A stretch of DNA of 64,000 nucleotides from DASXUG01 sp036504995 (GTDB lineage Bacteria > Pseudomonadota > Gammaproteobacteria > Burkholderiales > Methylophilaceae), in the NCBI GenBank assembly GCA_036504995.1, contig DASXUG010000002.1:79342-143341 (forward strand), read 5' to 3'. This document shows positions 51,863-60,710 of the stretch, in pieces. The notes beneath the pieces are model-generated. The model saw only the letters and a program-made list of their open reading frames with translations, ran no database searches and had not been told where the DNA came from. Every line of letters starts with the position of its first letter. Position 1 is the stretch's first letter. The translations under genes and the position numbers were made by a program.

Positions 51863-53235
51863 TAAAAAATCTTTTCAGTTCAATGACGAGTAGAATTTTT
51901 TTGATTTTAGTGGGTGGCAGCCTACTATCAGCCGCCATCGTAATGGCATTTGCACAACATGATCGTCAAGAGCTAGCAACGCAATTTAAGGCACAACATG
52001 CTGCTGATAGAGTACGTCAAGTATTACTAACACTTAACACCTCACCAGCAGACTCAAGGTCTGCTTATAGCGAGATTTCTGAAAAATCAGGTATTCGAGT
52101 TAGCTTCTCAAACGAAACTTCAACTAAAAGTGATAATCAAGCAACGATATTTCTAGCCAATTTTAATAGCGCAATTAAACGTGCCTTAAAACCAGGTAGC
52201 GAATTTACAACTGAAGAGCACTGGGGAGAATACTGCCCACTCCACTCCGATGAGCATGGCAGGGAAGCCAATATTAAACATTGTGCAAGCGTGTTAACCG
52301 CCTTAAATGATGGCGCCTTTGTCAAAATCGACGTTGCGTTACGCGAAGGCCCTCCACCACCCATATTTCATGGCAACCTTATCTTTATAGCCAGCTTCTT
52401 TCTTGCCACTATTGCACTTTTATCGCTGATAGTCGCCCGCTTCTCTAGTCAACCGTTACGCGAATTGGCTAGCGCAGCTAAAAGTTTAGGTAATAATATC
52501 GAGCAGCCTGCGCTACTCGTCACTAAAGGCTCTGCAGAAGTGCGTGAAGCATCCATTGCATTTAACACTATGCAAAATAGCATCCGCGACCATATTCAAG
52601 AGCGCACTTATATGCTGGCAGCTATTGCTCACGATCTGCAAACACCACTTACGCGCTTAAGATTACGTTTGGAAAAAGTGACCGATGCTGAACTAAAAAA
52701 CAGTCTAGTCAACGATTTAATCAATACACAGGATATGATTAGACAAGGTTTAGAGTATGCCCAGTTTATGCACTCAAATGAACCCTTTGAGTTAATAGAT
52801 TTAGACTCACTATTGACCGCAATTTATCACGATGCCATCGACGCGGGCGCAGAGGTCACATTGACAGGCAAGATAGGCAAACCCGTCTTTGCCTCACCTC
52901 ACGCCATTAGACGCTGCATTAACAACCTTGTCGACAATGCCATTAAATATGGCCACTTCGCCAACATTCACACCAGAAGAGAAAATGGTAAAGCAATTAT
53001 TACTATTAGCGATGGCGGCCCCGGTATTCCTGAGGATCAACTAGAGACTGTTTTTCATCCATTTAAACGACTTGAAAGCTCAAGATCTCGCAACTCGGGA
53101 GGCACGGGTTTAGGCTTGACGATTGCTCGCATTATTGCCAGCCGTCACCAAGGTACGATTAGTCTAAAAAACATTCAGGCAGGCGGTCTTGGTCTAATGG
53201 TTATTTTAGAGTTGCCTGCCCCTTATAACCACTAA
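51859..53235 (+). CDS. Sensor histidine kinase with Cys/His-bearing periplasmic domain
   Basis: 458 residues. Two transmembrane helices (about 12-32 and 172-193) enclose a periplasmic domain of about 140 residues, with two cysteines (126 and 142) and nearby His in HWGEYCPLHSDEHG and IKHCA. Then a HAMP-like linker, the H-box AIAHDLQTPLTR (His258), N-box DNAIKY, and G boxes DGGPGIP and GTGLGLTIARII. Partner of the overlapping response regulator. The Cys/His-rich sensor hints at metal or redox sensing; this is inference. Confidence 0.92.
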   Translation: MIKNLFSSMTSRIFLILVGGSLLSAAIVMAFAQHDRQELATQFKAQHAADRVRQVLLTLNTSPADSRSAYSEISEKSGIRVSFSNETSTKSDNQATIFLANFNSAIKRALKPGSEFTTEEHWGEYCPLHSDEHGREANIKHCASVLTALNDGAFVKIDVALREGPPPPIFHGNLIFIASFFLATIALLSLIVARFSSQPLRELASAAKSLGNNIEQPALLVTKGSAEVREASIAFNTMQNSIRDHIQERTYMLAAIAHDLQTPLTRLRLRLEKVTDAELKNSLVNDLINTQDMIRQGLEYAQFMHSNEPFELIDLDSLLTAIYHDAIDAGAEVTLTGKIGKPVFASPHAIRRCINNLVDNAIKYGHFANIHTRRENGKAIITISDGGPGIPEDQLETVFHPFKRLESSRSRNSGGTGLGLTIARIIASRHQGTISLKNIQAGGLGLMVILELPAPYNH

Positions 53236-53294
53236 ATAGAGATAACCACTAAATTAAGATGTATATTTTGAACTTCCTCATCACTCTTCTCCAG

Positions 53295-53311
53295 TGATAA
53301 AACTGTTATCA
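53295..53311. promoter_or_regulatory. Dyad TGATAA-N5-TTATCA
   Basis: Perfect 6-bp arms 5 bases apart in the gap before the formyltransferase-like gene, 38 bp upstream of the tandem GATAC site. Possible extra operator; no regulator assigned. Confidence 0.25.
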
Positions 53312-53348
53312 AACTAAGCAACTAAGTATTGCCCAACATTCCCCGACC

Positions 53349-53364
53349 GATACAAAACGATACA
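53349..53364 (+). promoter_or_regulatory. Tandem GATACA direct repeat upstream of the formyltransferase-like gene
   Basis: GATACA at 53349-53354 and 53359-53364 (GATACAAAAC-GATACAAAAG), exactly 10 bp apart, 86 bp before the ATG. A TATAGAT box around 53422 could be the -10 element. Confidence 0.6.
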
Positions 53365-53449
53365 AAAGAGTGACGCGTTGAAATACGCCAAATTAAACTG
53401 CAAGTTAAATTACAAACCCTATAGATAAGCAATTAATGAAGGGGGTTTA

Positions 53450-54292
53450 ATGCAATTTGCAATGGCAACCAGTGATGAATATCAGTGTGTATTTGAGGCG
53501 TTTATTAAGGCGGGCTGGACACCTGTCAAACTGTTTTTATCATCAGGAGAAAATCGTCAGGTGATAACACGCGCATTGGAACTTCAAATTCCCATACAAA
53601 ACTCACCTATCACCCAAACTGACTTAGCAGACTTAAAATGGTTAAAGTGTCATGCCTTGGTTGTGGCAAGTTACCAATGGAAAATCCCAGATTGGCAGTC
53701 ATTTATGCCCTATGCGATTAACTTTCACCCTTCACCATTGCCTTTAGGACGAGGGCCTTATCCCTTAATCAGAGCAATTTCAGAAAACTACACAGACTGG
53801 GCCATTACCTGCCATAAAATTAACGAGCAGTATGATAGTGGAGACATTCTCGATAGTGAACCGTATTTAATTGATGCTGACGAAACACTTGAATCTTTAA
53901 AACTAAAAACTTTACTGTCATCAGTCAAGCTTGCCGAGCGCATCGCGACTGATCTAGCGGTGTTGTGGGAAGCGGCTACTCCGCAAAAAACTGGTAGTTA
54001 TTGGCCACTATGGGCAGAACAAGAGAGAACCATAGACTTCACGCAGTCCATTACATCTATCATGCGGCAAATTCGTGCATTTGGTGATATTGAATGTATT
54101 GCCGTTTTAAACGATTTAAATATATATGTGCATCGCGCTAGCTCCTGGAGTGAAGCACACAACCATGCAGCGGGGAAAGTTGTATTTTCCAGCAATTTAG
54201 CGTTAGTAGTGAGCGCTGTTGATGGCTTTGTTGCGATCACCGAATGGAGTTTTAATGAGCCAAACGCTGTCATCGCCCATCTGAGAAAATAA
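53450..54292 (+). CDS. Formyltransferase-domain protein (Fmt/ArnA-like)
   Basis: 280 residues. The folate-dependent formyltransferase core is clear: INFHPSPLPLGRGPYP with catalytic Asn91 and His93, and YDSGDILDSEPYLI with Asp129. The N-terminal nucleotide-like portion is short and the C-terminal 80 residues form an OB-like domain. It is not housekeeping Fmt by context: no def gene beside it, and it lies within a two-component block behind a GATAC tandem site. It could formylate an amino sugar or amine (as ArnA does) in an envelope-modification step; the substrate is unknown. Confidence 0.75.
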   Translation: MQFAMATSDEYQCVFEAFIKAGWTPVKLFLSSGENRQVITRALELQIPIQNSPITQTDLADLKWLKCHALVVASYQWKIPDWQSFMPYAINFHPSPLPLGRGPYPLIRAISENYTDWAITCHKINEQYDSGDILDSEPYLIDADETLESLKLKTLLSSVKLAERIATDLAVLWEAATPQKTGSYWPLWAEQERTIDFTQSITSIMRQIRAFGDIECIAVLNDLNIYVHRASSWSEAHNHAAGKVVFSSNLALVVSAVDGFVAITEWSFNEPNAVIAHLRK

Positions 54293-54338
54293 TCATTCAA
54301 CCCTCTAACACCTCATCATAAATCTCACCTTTCTGATA

Positions 54339-54354
54339 GATACACGGCGATACA
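54339..54354 (+). promoter_or_regulatory. Tandem GATACA direct repeat upstream of the small exported-protein genes
   Basis: GATACA at 54339-54344 and 54349-54354 (GATACACGGC-GATACAAAAA), 95 bp before the ATG of the next gene. A further inverted pair AGTATC/GATACT lies at 54363-54368 and 54381-54386. Confidence 0.6.
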
Positions 54355-54448
54355 AAAATGCCAGTATCAGAAAAATCTCAGATACTTCCCAGCAGTTAAA
54401 TAGCGCTACTCACTGAAGTTATTCAGTCATTATCAAAAGGAGTAGATC

Positions 54449-54865
54449 ATGAATAAAATAAAATTACTATATTGTGTGATGGGCTTTGCTGGAATTGCAT
54501 TTAGCAGTTCCGCTTCTGCCCATGGATATGGCCACGGCGGATTTCATGGTGGGTTTCATAGCAGCTTCGGTTTATATCTGAGCGCACCTTACCCATATTA
54601 CGCGTCGCCTTACTATACATCGCCCTATTACTACCCCTATGCGTACCCACCTACCGTAGTCGTGCCAGCACCAGCACAACCACCCGTGTATATACAGCAA
54701 GACAGTCAGCCGCAAATACAACCTCAGGTGCAGCAACAGTCGCCAGCGCCGCAAGCCAACAATTATTGGTACCACTGTGATAACCCAGATGGCTACTACC
54801 CTTATGTAAAGGAATGCCTAGCTGGTTGGAAACAAGTATCCCCTACTCCATCTAGCCCGCAGTAA
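54449..54865 (+). CDS. Small exported Tyr/Pro/Gln-rich protein
   Basis: 138 residues. Signal peptide ending SSASA; a Gly/His segment (HGYGHGGFHGGFH), a Tyr/Pro block (YPYYASPYYTSPYYYPYAYPP), a Gln-rich linker, and a C-terminal motif WYHCDNPDGYYPYVKEC with two cysteines. The C-terminal motif is shared with the gene at 55447-55920, and similar tails occur in other uncharacterised proteobacterial exported proteins. First of three small genes behind a GATAC tandem site. Function unknown. Confidence 0.75.
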   Translation: MNKIKLLYCVMGFAGIAFSSSASAHGYGHGGFHGGFHSSFGLYLSAPYPYYASPYYTSPYYYPYAYPPTVVVPAPAQPPVYIQQDSQPQIQPQVQQQSPAPQANNYWYHCDNPDGYYPYVKECLAGWKQVSPTPSSPQ

Positions 54866-54880
54866 ATGGAGGGTTATATC

Positions 54881-55411
54881 ATGAATAAGCACCAAAAAAT
54901 AACTTCTGTGCTGATCGCTGCTTTGCTACTGGATGCCTGCGCTACCGTACCCAACGGGCCGAGGACCATGGCATTACCAGGAAATGGTAAGAGTTTTGAT
55001 CAGTTTCAAATTGATGACCATAGTTGCAGACAATTTGCACAAGACCAAATTGGCGGCACCACAGCCAATCAGGCATCCAATGATAGCTTTGCTAAAACCG
55101 CGATTCTAGGCACCGTCGTAGGAACCGCAATTGGTGCAGCTGTCGGTGGGGGTCGTGGCGCTGGGGTGGGCGCAGCCACAGGTCTGGCCATGGGTAGTGT
55201 TGCAGGAGCCAGCGAGGCCAATATTTCTGGATACAACACGCAAACACGCTACGACAATGCGTACACACAGTGTATGTACGCAAAGGGACATCAAGTGGCA
55301 GTATCTGGTGCTGTAAGAGCGCAGGCTCCTGCACGTCCAAGTTACTATGCTCCACCCAATGTGCCACCTGATTATATACCACCACCTCCACCGCCCAATT
55401 ACAGGCCATAA
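54881..55411 (+). CDS. Glycine-zipper outer-membrane lipoprotein
   Basis: 176 residues from the ATG at 54881 (GGAGG upstream), 15 bases after the previous stop. Lipobox LDAC, then about 60 polar residues and a glycine-zipper block (ILGTVVGTAIGAAVGGGRGAGVGAATGLAMGS) that can insert in or pack against a membrane, as in YMGG/Rick_17kDa-type proteins. Pro-rich C-terminus. Probably co-transcribed with its neighbours. Confidence 0.8.
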   Translation: MNKHQKITSVLIAALLLDACATVPNGPRTMALPGNGKSFDQFQIDDHSCRQFAQDQIGGTTANQASNDSFAKTAILGTVVGTAIGAAVGGGRGAGVGAATGLAMGSVAGASEANISGYNTQTRYDNAYTQCMYAKGHQVAVSGAVRAQAPARPSYYAPPNVPPDYIPPPPPPNYRP

Positions 55412-55446
55412 GCCTGAAACATCGACACGAGAGAAGGAGCGTTAAC

Positions 55447-55920
55447 ATGAAAAAATTACCTAACACGCTGATCATTATGACGATATATTTATTAAGTCAA
55501 ACCAGTGCTTTTGCTGAAGAGCATTACGGTGGGCGCCACGATGAAGATCATCATGACCACCCCCATGAGCACCATGAGTTTTGGCAAGGCAATATTCATC
55601 GCTTTCATGAGCAAGATTTTAATACCTGGAAAAATGGACGATGGGTACATGCAAGGCATGGCACAACTTATGGCTGGTGGTGGGTGGTGAACGGTGCTTG
55701 GTATACTTACCCAAAAGCGATCTATCCATACCCTGATCCATATACGCCACCAGCCATATTGGTACAACCAGCGTCACCTGTAGTGGTAGCTGGAGCTAAT
55801 ACGCCAGCACCTGAGCAAGTTTGGTATTACTGTAGCAACCCGCAAGGTTACTACCCCTACATTGCGCAGTGCCAAGTGCCTTGGCAGAAAGTGCTTGAAA
55901 CGCAACCCACACCTCAGTAG
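55447..55920 (+). CDS. Small exported His-rich protein with shared C-terminal Cys motif
   Basis: 157 residues. AGAAGGAG precedes the ATG. Signal peptide ending SAFA; a His/Asp/Glu-rich segment (RHDEDHHDHPHEHHE) likely to bind divalent metal; a W-rich central part (GWWWVVNGAWYTYP); and the C-terminal motif WYYCSNPQGYYPYIAQC, paralogous to that of the gene at 54449. Third of the small-gene run behind the GATAC site. Confidence 0.75.
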   Translation: MKKLPNTLIIMTIYLLSQTSAFAEEHYGGRHDEDHHDHPHEHHEFWQGNIHRFHEQDFNTWKNGRWVHARHGTTYGWWWVVNGAWYTYPKAIYPYPDPYTPPAILVQPASPVVVAGANTPAPEQVWYYCSNPQGYYPYIAQCQVPWQKVLETQPTPQ

Positions 55921-55947
55921 TAAATCTTATATGCATATCAGATAAAA

Positions 55948-55978
55948 ATATAACAAACTCGATTAGAGTTTGTTATAT
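55948..55978 (+). terminator. Perfect 13-bp hairpin after the small exported genes
   Basis: ATATAACAAACTC pairs without mismatch to GAGTTTGTTATAT around GATTA, 28 bases after the last stop codon and before cysK. AT-rich and lacking a clear T run, but the position fits transcript termination. Confidence 0.5.
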
Positions 55979-56051
55979 TGATGGGTAGTCGATGCTGACT
56001 GATTAAATTTAACGAAACACTTAATTTACTGCATAAACCACAGGCTCACCC

Positions 56052-56984
56052 ATGAAAATCGCCAACAATACCGCCGAACTTATCGGTAATACACCGCTAG
56101 TAAAACTGAACAAGATTGCCGCTGGCATTGATGCCACCATTGTCGCCAAGTTGGAATATTTTAATCCAGCCCATAGTGTAAAGGATCGCATTGCCGTGGC
56201 AATGATTGATGCCTTAGAGGCGGCAGGCAAAATTAAAGCAGACACCATTATTTTAGAGCCTACCAGCGGCAACACAGGCATTGGCCTGGCCATGGTGTGT
56301 GCTGCACGCGGCATTAAGAGCGCGTTTGTGATGCCTGAAACCATGAGTCGTGAGCGCCGTTTATTGCTTAAAGCTTATGGTGCGGACCTTATTCTCACGC
56401 CAGGGCCAGAAGGTATGCCTGGCGCAATAAAAAAAGCACAAGAGTTAGCAGCGAGCGATAGCCGCTACGTTATTGCACAGCAATTTGATAATCCTGCCAA
56501 CGTACAAATTCATCGAATAACTACCGCAGAAGAAATTTGGCGCGATACCGATGGCAAAGTCGATATTTTTGTATCTGGCATTGGTACGGGGGGCACCATT
56601 ACAGGTGTTGGTGAGGTGCTAAAAGCACGTAATCCAAATATACAAATTATTGCAGTAGAGCCTGATGCCAGTGCTGTGCTTTCTGGTGAACCACGCGGGC
56701 CACATCCGATCCAAGGCATCGGGGCTGGTTTTGTACCCTCTATCTTAAATACGACGATTTATGATGAAATTGTACGGGTTAAAAATGATGACGCAATAAA
56801 CACCGCGCGCCAGATGGCAACTGACGATGGATTGTTGGTTGGGATTTCCTCAGGGGCTGCAACATGGGCCGCCCTGCAGATAGCTAAACGGCCAGAAAAC
56901 AAAGGGAAATTGGTCGTTGTGATTATTCCATCATTTGGTGAACGCTATTTATCAACAGTACTTTATAGCCATCTAGAGGTTTAA
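56052..56984 (+). CDS. cysK: Cysteine synthase A (O-acetylserine sulfhydrylase)
   Basis: 310 residues, fold-type II PLP enzyme making L-cysteine from O-acetylserine and sulfide. PLP Lys44 in NPAHSVKDRIA, substrate loop TSGNTGIG, phosphate-binding GTGGTITGVG, and SSGAA near the C-terminus. Length and motifs match CysK rather than CysM. Cytoplasmic. Confidence 0.96.
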   Translation: MKIANNTAELIGNTPLVKLNKIAAGIDATIVAKLEYFNPAHSVKDRIAVAMIDALEAAGKIKADTIILEPTSGNTGIGLAMVCAARGIKSAFVMPETMSRERRLLLKAYGADLILTPGPEGMPGAIKKAQELAASDSRYVIAQQFDNPANVQIHRITTAEEIWRDTDGKVDIFVSGIGTGGTITGVGEVLKARNPNIQIIAVEPDASAVLSGEPRGPHPIQGIGAGFVPSILNTTIYDEIVRVKNDDAINTARQMATDDGLLVGISSGAATWAALQIAKRPENKGKLVVVIIPSFGERYLSTVLYSHLEV

Positions 56985-57060
56985 TCTTACTGACGACTGG
57001 CGCTCCATCTCAATGGTGAGAGAAGCTAGATAACATAACTTTTATTATTCGCCAGAAAAC

Positions 57061-57108
57061 AAATGGTCAAACTGCATAGCAGTAAAAACTGCAACAGTTT
57101 GATCATTT
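57061..57108 (-). terminator. Hairpin overlapping the end of fimV
   Basis: Minus-strand arms AAATGATCAAACTG and CAGTTTGACCATTT pair over 14 positions (one G-T) around a 20-base loop, followed by GTTTTC. The 5' arm covers the fimV stop codon. Confidence 0.5.
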
Positions 57109-59433
57109 CTCATCTTTTAATTTTTCAAATAGCATACTAGCATCGTCACTTCCAACTTCCGTGCTAGTTGCTTCGGCATTTGTATCTACTACATCAGCAA
57201 CCTTAGTTGATAGCTCTGGCATTTTCATATCTTCAAGCGTGAACTCAATTTCATTGGTTTTTTCGGGCGCCGTGATGTTTTCAAGCGCATTTAATGTATT
57301 TAAATCTGATGCCTTGATTGGTGCAATTTCTAGCATTGGCTCTTCTCTAGTTTGAGAGTCAGCATCTTGTGACAATGAGATTTCTGGCAACGCGCCTAAA
57401 GAGGATGGCGTATCAGGGGCAGATTCCGTATCAGGTAAAAGCAGTGAACTATCTGGGTCAAAAGGCATTAAATTTTCCCGCATTGCTTTCTCAGCCGCTG
57501 CGGCACGCTCTCTAGCTGACAACTTAGTGACTTTACTAGCACCAGCATAAAGCGGGTTTTCAGGATCAATTTTTGCCCCCAAAGCCACGACCTTACTCCA
57601 AATCATGGCATCTTCAATCGAGCCTGACGTCAAGTCATCGTGTATCGAATGCACTATACGCTCGAAGGCAGCTTTATCCTTACGATCAGCATAAATCTTA
57701 AGCAAACCTAAAGACAGTTCCAACTTATATGGAGTATCTACTGAGGTTAATATAGTTTCCGCCTGTTTATGACGACCATAAGTCATATACAACTCAGCCT
57801 CAATCAATGGATCAGCAGGCTTAGTATTGGATTGAGAGGGTTGATCGGAAAATTCGCGCTTAAGCTCCTCATTTTCCATAAGCGTGTCAGGCAACAGAGA
57901 ATCAGAGGGTTTCTCAAGGCTCGTTTTCTGATGCGGTTTAGAGGCCACAGGCTCAGAGGCAGCAGAGGGAACTGCAGGAGTAGGCGACTCAATAGGTAAA
58001 ATTTCCTCACCAAATACAGGGCTAAAATGGCTACGCAGATCTTTAACTGCGCTGCGTTTTTTGTTATAGCTAAACCAAGCCACCAAAGTAATTAACATCA
58101 ACCCTAGCACAAGAGAAATGGTAGTCCAATAACTTTGCAAGGTCTCTGCAAAGGAGGCATCTGCAGCTCCCTTATTCGCAGCGGTAGCCAACCCATTGCT
58201 ATTGGTTGATTTATCAGCTGGCTGCACTATTGATCTATCAGCTGACTGCACTACAGGTGCACCTACTTGAGTAGGTTTAGCGCTTTCCACCCCAGCCTCT
58301 GTTTGCCCAGCGCCATCTTTGCTTGCTTTAGCTAAGTCTGTTGTAGGTGTGGGTGTAGGTTGATTCGCACTTACAGATGTATCTCCAGGAGATACTTTTA
58401 GAACATAGTTACTGTCACCCTTAGTAGGGTTTTCACTGACATTCTTATCTATTGGCGGGGTAGGTTCTGCTTTCGCTATATCTCCAACGGGTGGTTTTGA
58501 TTCGCGAGTAAATTCTTTAACAGGTGGATTTAAAACCTCTTTCACAGGCTCTTTAGTGACAGGTTGGGGTGGTTGATCTTGTTTAGCAACAGGGTGCGTG
58601 GATTTTAATCGGCCCGAATTATTCAAAGACTCCTGATCTGGGATACGAATAACACTACCAGCCTTGAGTTTATGCATATCACCGTCAATAAATGCATGTT
58701 TGTTCAAAGCATAAAAAGTAGCCATCACTTTGACTAATGGTACGCCTTCTGGTTGGTAGCGTTGCGCAATTTTACCGAATACATCGCCCGCTTGTGCTAC
58801 ATAGGTTTCATCGCTGGCAGTCACCTGCCCAACAGCGACTGGATGTGCTTTAGGAGCGCCGATCTGGCTTGTAGCATCAACAGATGGGTTAGTTAAGCGC
58901 GTTGCCTGGTTTTGCCCAGAATCGGTTTGTGCTTTAGGTTTATCATCCCTAACTACATCACCAGACTTCTTTTTTTTACTGGCTGTATTATCTGTGGTGC
59001 CAGAACTAATGCGAGATTCCTGAGCAAACTCATCATGTAAAGCGCTCATGGGCGGATCTAACAACACCGTGTATTGGCGCATTAAATTAGACGTTTTAGT
59101 ATCTAACTTCACTAATAACTCTAAATATGGTTCGTTTACAGCTTGATTGCCAACTAGCTCTATCGCATACCGGCCATTGCTTTTTTTAATGATATTAGCA
59201 CTCACGCCACTGACATAGGCATCGGCGATTCCAGCATCCGTGTAGTCCTGCATACTTCCCAAGCGTGCAACGGCTAAATCCAATTCATTAGAGTCAGAAA
59301 CAAAAACTTCAACTTCGGCTTTAAGTGGCTCACCTAGCGCAGACTTTACATTAATTTTTCCAATACCAGCAGCTGAAGCCAGCACAGGCAACAACAGCAA
59401 CATGAGCAAAGTGTTTTTTGATTTTATTTGCAT
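57103..59433 (-). CDS. fimV: FimV-like pole/pilus-motility protein
   Basis: 776 residues from the ATG at 59433 (a GTG at 59445 is possible). Signal peptide ending ASAAG, FimV N-terminal domain (GKINVKSALGEPLKAEVEV), a LysM-like segment (YVAQAGDVFGKIAQRYQ ... IRIPDQ), a long Pro/Thr/Lys-rich linker, one transmembrane helix (LVLGLMLITLVAWF), and a C-terminal TPR-like FimV domain (LIEAELYMTYGRHKQAETIL). Anchors polar and type IV pilus assembly complexes to peptidoglycan. Confidence 0.92.
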   Translation of the reverse strand: MQIKSKNTLLMLLLLPVLASAAGIGKINVKSALGEPLKAEVEVFVSDSNELDLAVARLGSMQDYTDAGIADAYVSGVSANIIKKSNGRYAIELVGNQAVNEPYLELLVKLDTKTSNLMRQYTVLLDPPMSALHDEFAQESRISSGTTDNTASKKKKSGDVVRDDKPKAQTDSGQNQATRLTNPSVDATSQIGAPKAHPVAVGQVTASDETYVAQAGDVFGKIAQRYQPEGVPLVKVMATFYALNKHAFIDGDMHKLKAGSVIRIPDQESLNNSGRLKSTHPVAKQDQPPQPVTKEPVKEVLNPPVKEFTRESKPPVGDIAKAEPTPPIDKNVSENPTKGDSNYVLKVSPGDTSVSANQPTPTPTTDLAKASKDGAGQTEAGVESAKPTQVGAPVVQSADRSIVQPADKSTNSNGLATAANKGAADASFAETLQSYWTTISLVLGLMLITLVAWFSYNKKRSAVKDLRSHFSPVFGEEILPIESPTPAVPSAASEPVASKPHQKTSLEKPSDSLLPDTLMENEELKREFSDQPSQSNTKPADPLIEAELYMTYGRHKQAETILTSVDTPYKLELSLGLLKIYADRKDKAAFERIVHSIHDDLTSGSIEDAMIWSKVVALGAKIDPENPLYAGASKVTKLSARERAAAAEKAMRENLMPFDPDSSLLLPDTESAPDTPSSLGALPEISLSQDADSQTREEPMLEIAPIKASDLNTLNALENITAPEKTNEIEFTLEDMKMPELSTKVADVVDTNAEATSTEVGSDDASMLFEKLKDEK

Positions 59434-59632
59434 TCTATTCAGCACAAAAAGTCATTATCAATAGCCTATCATTTCAACTCAAGTCCTTGCCAAAGGCCAC
59501 TTAACGAGCATTACCCCTATATTACATGCAAATCCAAGAATTCGCATCAACATGTCTAATCTACAAACGTGTGTTGTCCCTCTACAATCAGGTAAACTAC
59601 CGTTTAATATTCACTCCATTTGGCAACAAAAA

Positions 59633-60706
59633 ATGAAAAAACGCTTTCAGGCGCACACCAAAAAAACGGGGCTTCCCCCAGGGTCACTTATTCATACAGG
59701 CGACGTTAAAACCCAGCAAGCCACTATTAGCATGATGCAGTTCAATGCTGATCATCTCAGCGAAACGTCATTATCTGCAGATGACATAGCTAAGCTACAG
59801 CTCAACACAGATGAATTAACATGGATCAATGTTCATGGGTTGCACAACGCAGAGCTGATTCAAAAAATCGGCACGCAATTTAATGTTCACCCCCTAACAC
59901 TTGAGGACGTACTCAACCCTGAGCAGCGACCTAAAGTGGAACATTTCGATGGCTATCTTTTCATCGTAATGCGCAACTTCTACTATGACAGCACACGCTA
60001 CAGCATTAGTTCCGAACAAGTCAGCATGGTGCTTGGCAAGCAAGTGCTCATTACATTTCAAGAGCGCGCTACAGGTTGCTTTGAACCGATCCGTGAACGT
60101 TTACGCAACAACCGCGGCCACATACGTGAACAAGGCTTAGATTACCTTTCGTATGCCTTAATCGATATTATTGTTGATCGTTATTTTAATGTGCTGGAGC
60201 AAATGAGCGATGACGGTGAAATCATTGAAGAGGTCTTACTACACAAACCCACCAATGCAATGCTGCGAAGGATTCATTTATTGAAGCGTGCCGCGATGGA
60301 TTTGCGCCGTGCAGTCTGGCCGTTAAGAGAAATGCTCAACTGCACTTTACGTGATGATCATGACTACTTCAGCCCCAATACCATCTTGCACTTGCGCGAT
60401 GTTTATGACCACACCGTGCATTTTATTGAGTCGCTTGAAGGCCTGCGAGACCTGCTTGGAGGCATGATGGATATTTACCTTTCCAGCGTTAGCAATCGCG
60501 TTAATATGGAAGTACGTGCCCTCACCGTTGTCACCATGTTATTCATGCCCGCCACGCTGATTACAGGCATTTTTGGCATGAACTTCGATGTTATGCCATT
60601 ACTAAAAGAGGTCGATGGGTTTTGGTGGACCATAAGCGCCATGCTGACTGTCGCCAGCATCATGGGATTAATTTTCTGGCGCAGACAGTGGCTAAGCCAA
60701 CATTAA
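59633..60706 (+). CDS. corA: Magnesium/cobalt transporter CorA
   Basis: 357 residues from the ATG at 59633 (MKKRF), which matches the usual start of this CorA subgroup; an ATG at 59552 would add 27 residues. C-terminal ATLITGIFGMNFDVMP carries the GMN selectivity motif, followed by a second helix ending RRQW. Pentameric Mg2+ channel. Convergent with msrA, 4 bases between stops. Confidence 0.92.
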   Translation: MKKRFQAHTKKTGLPPGSLIHTGDVKTQQATISMMQFNADHLSETSLSADDIAKLQLNTDELTWINVHGLHNAELIQKIGTQFNVHPLTLEDVLNPEQRPKVEHFDGYLFIVMRNFYYDSTRYSISSEQVSMVLGKQVLITFQERATGCFEPIRERLRNNRGHIREQGLDYLSYALIDIIVDRYFNVLEQMSDDGEIIEEVLLHKPTNAMLRRIHLLKRAAMDLRRAVWPLREMLNCTLRDDHDYFSPNTILHLRDVYDHTVHFIESLEGLRDLLGGMMDIYLSSVSNRVNMEVRALTVVTMLFMPATLITGIFGMNFDVMPLLKEVDGFWWTISAMLTVASIMGLIFWRRQWLSQH

Positions 60707-60710
60707 ATCG

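Noticed and set aside
53450..54292. Housekeeping methionyl-tRNA formyltransferase
   Set aside because: No def gene beside it, short protein and regulation by the local GATAC site make this unlikely, though it is not excluded.
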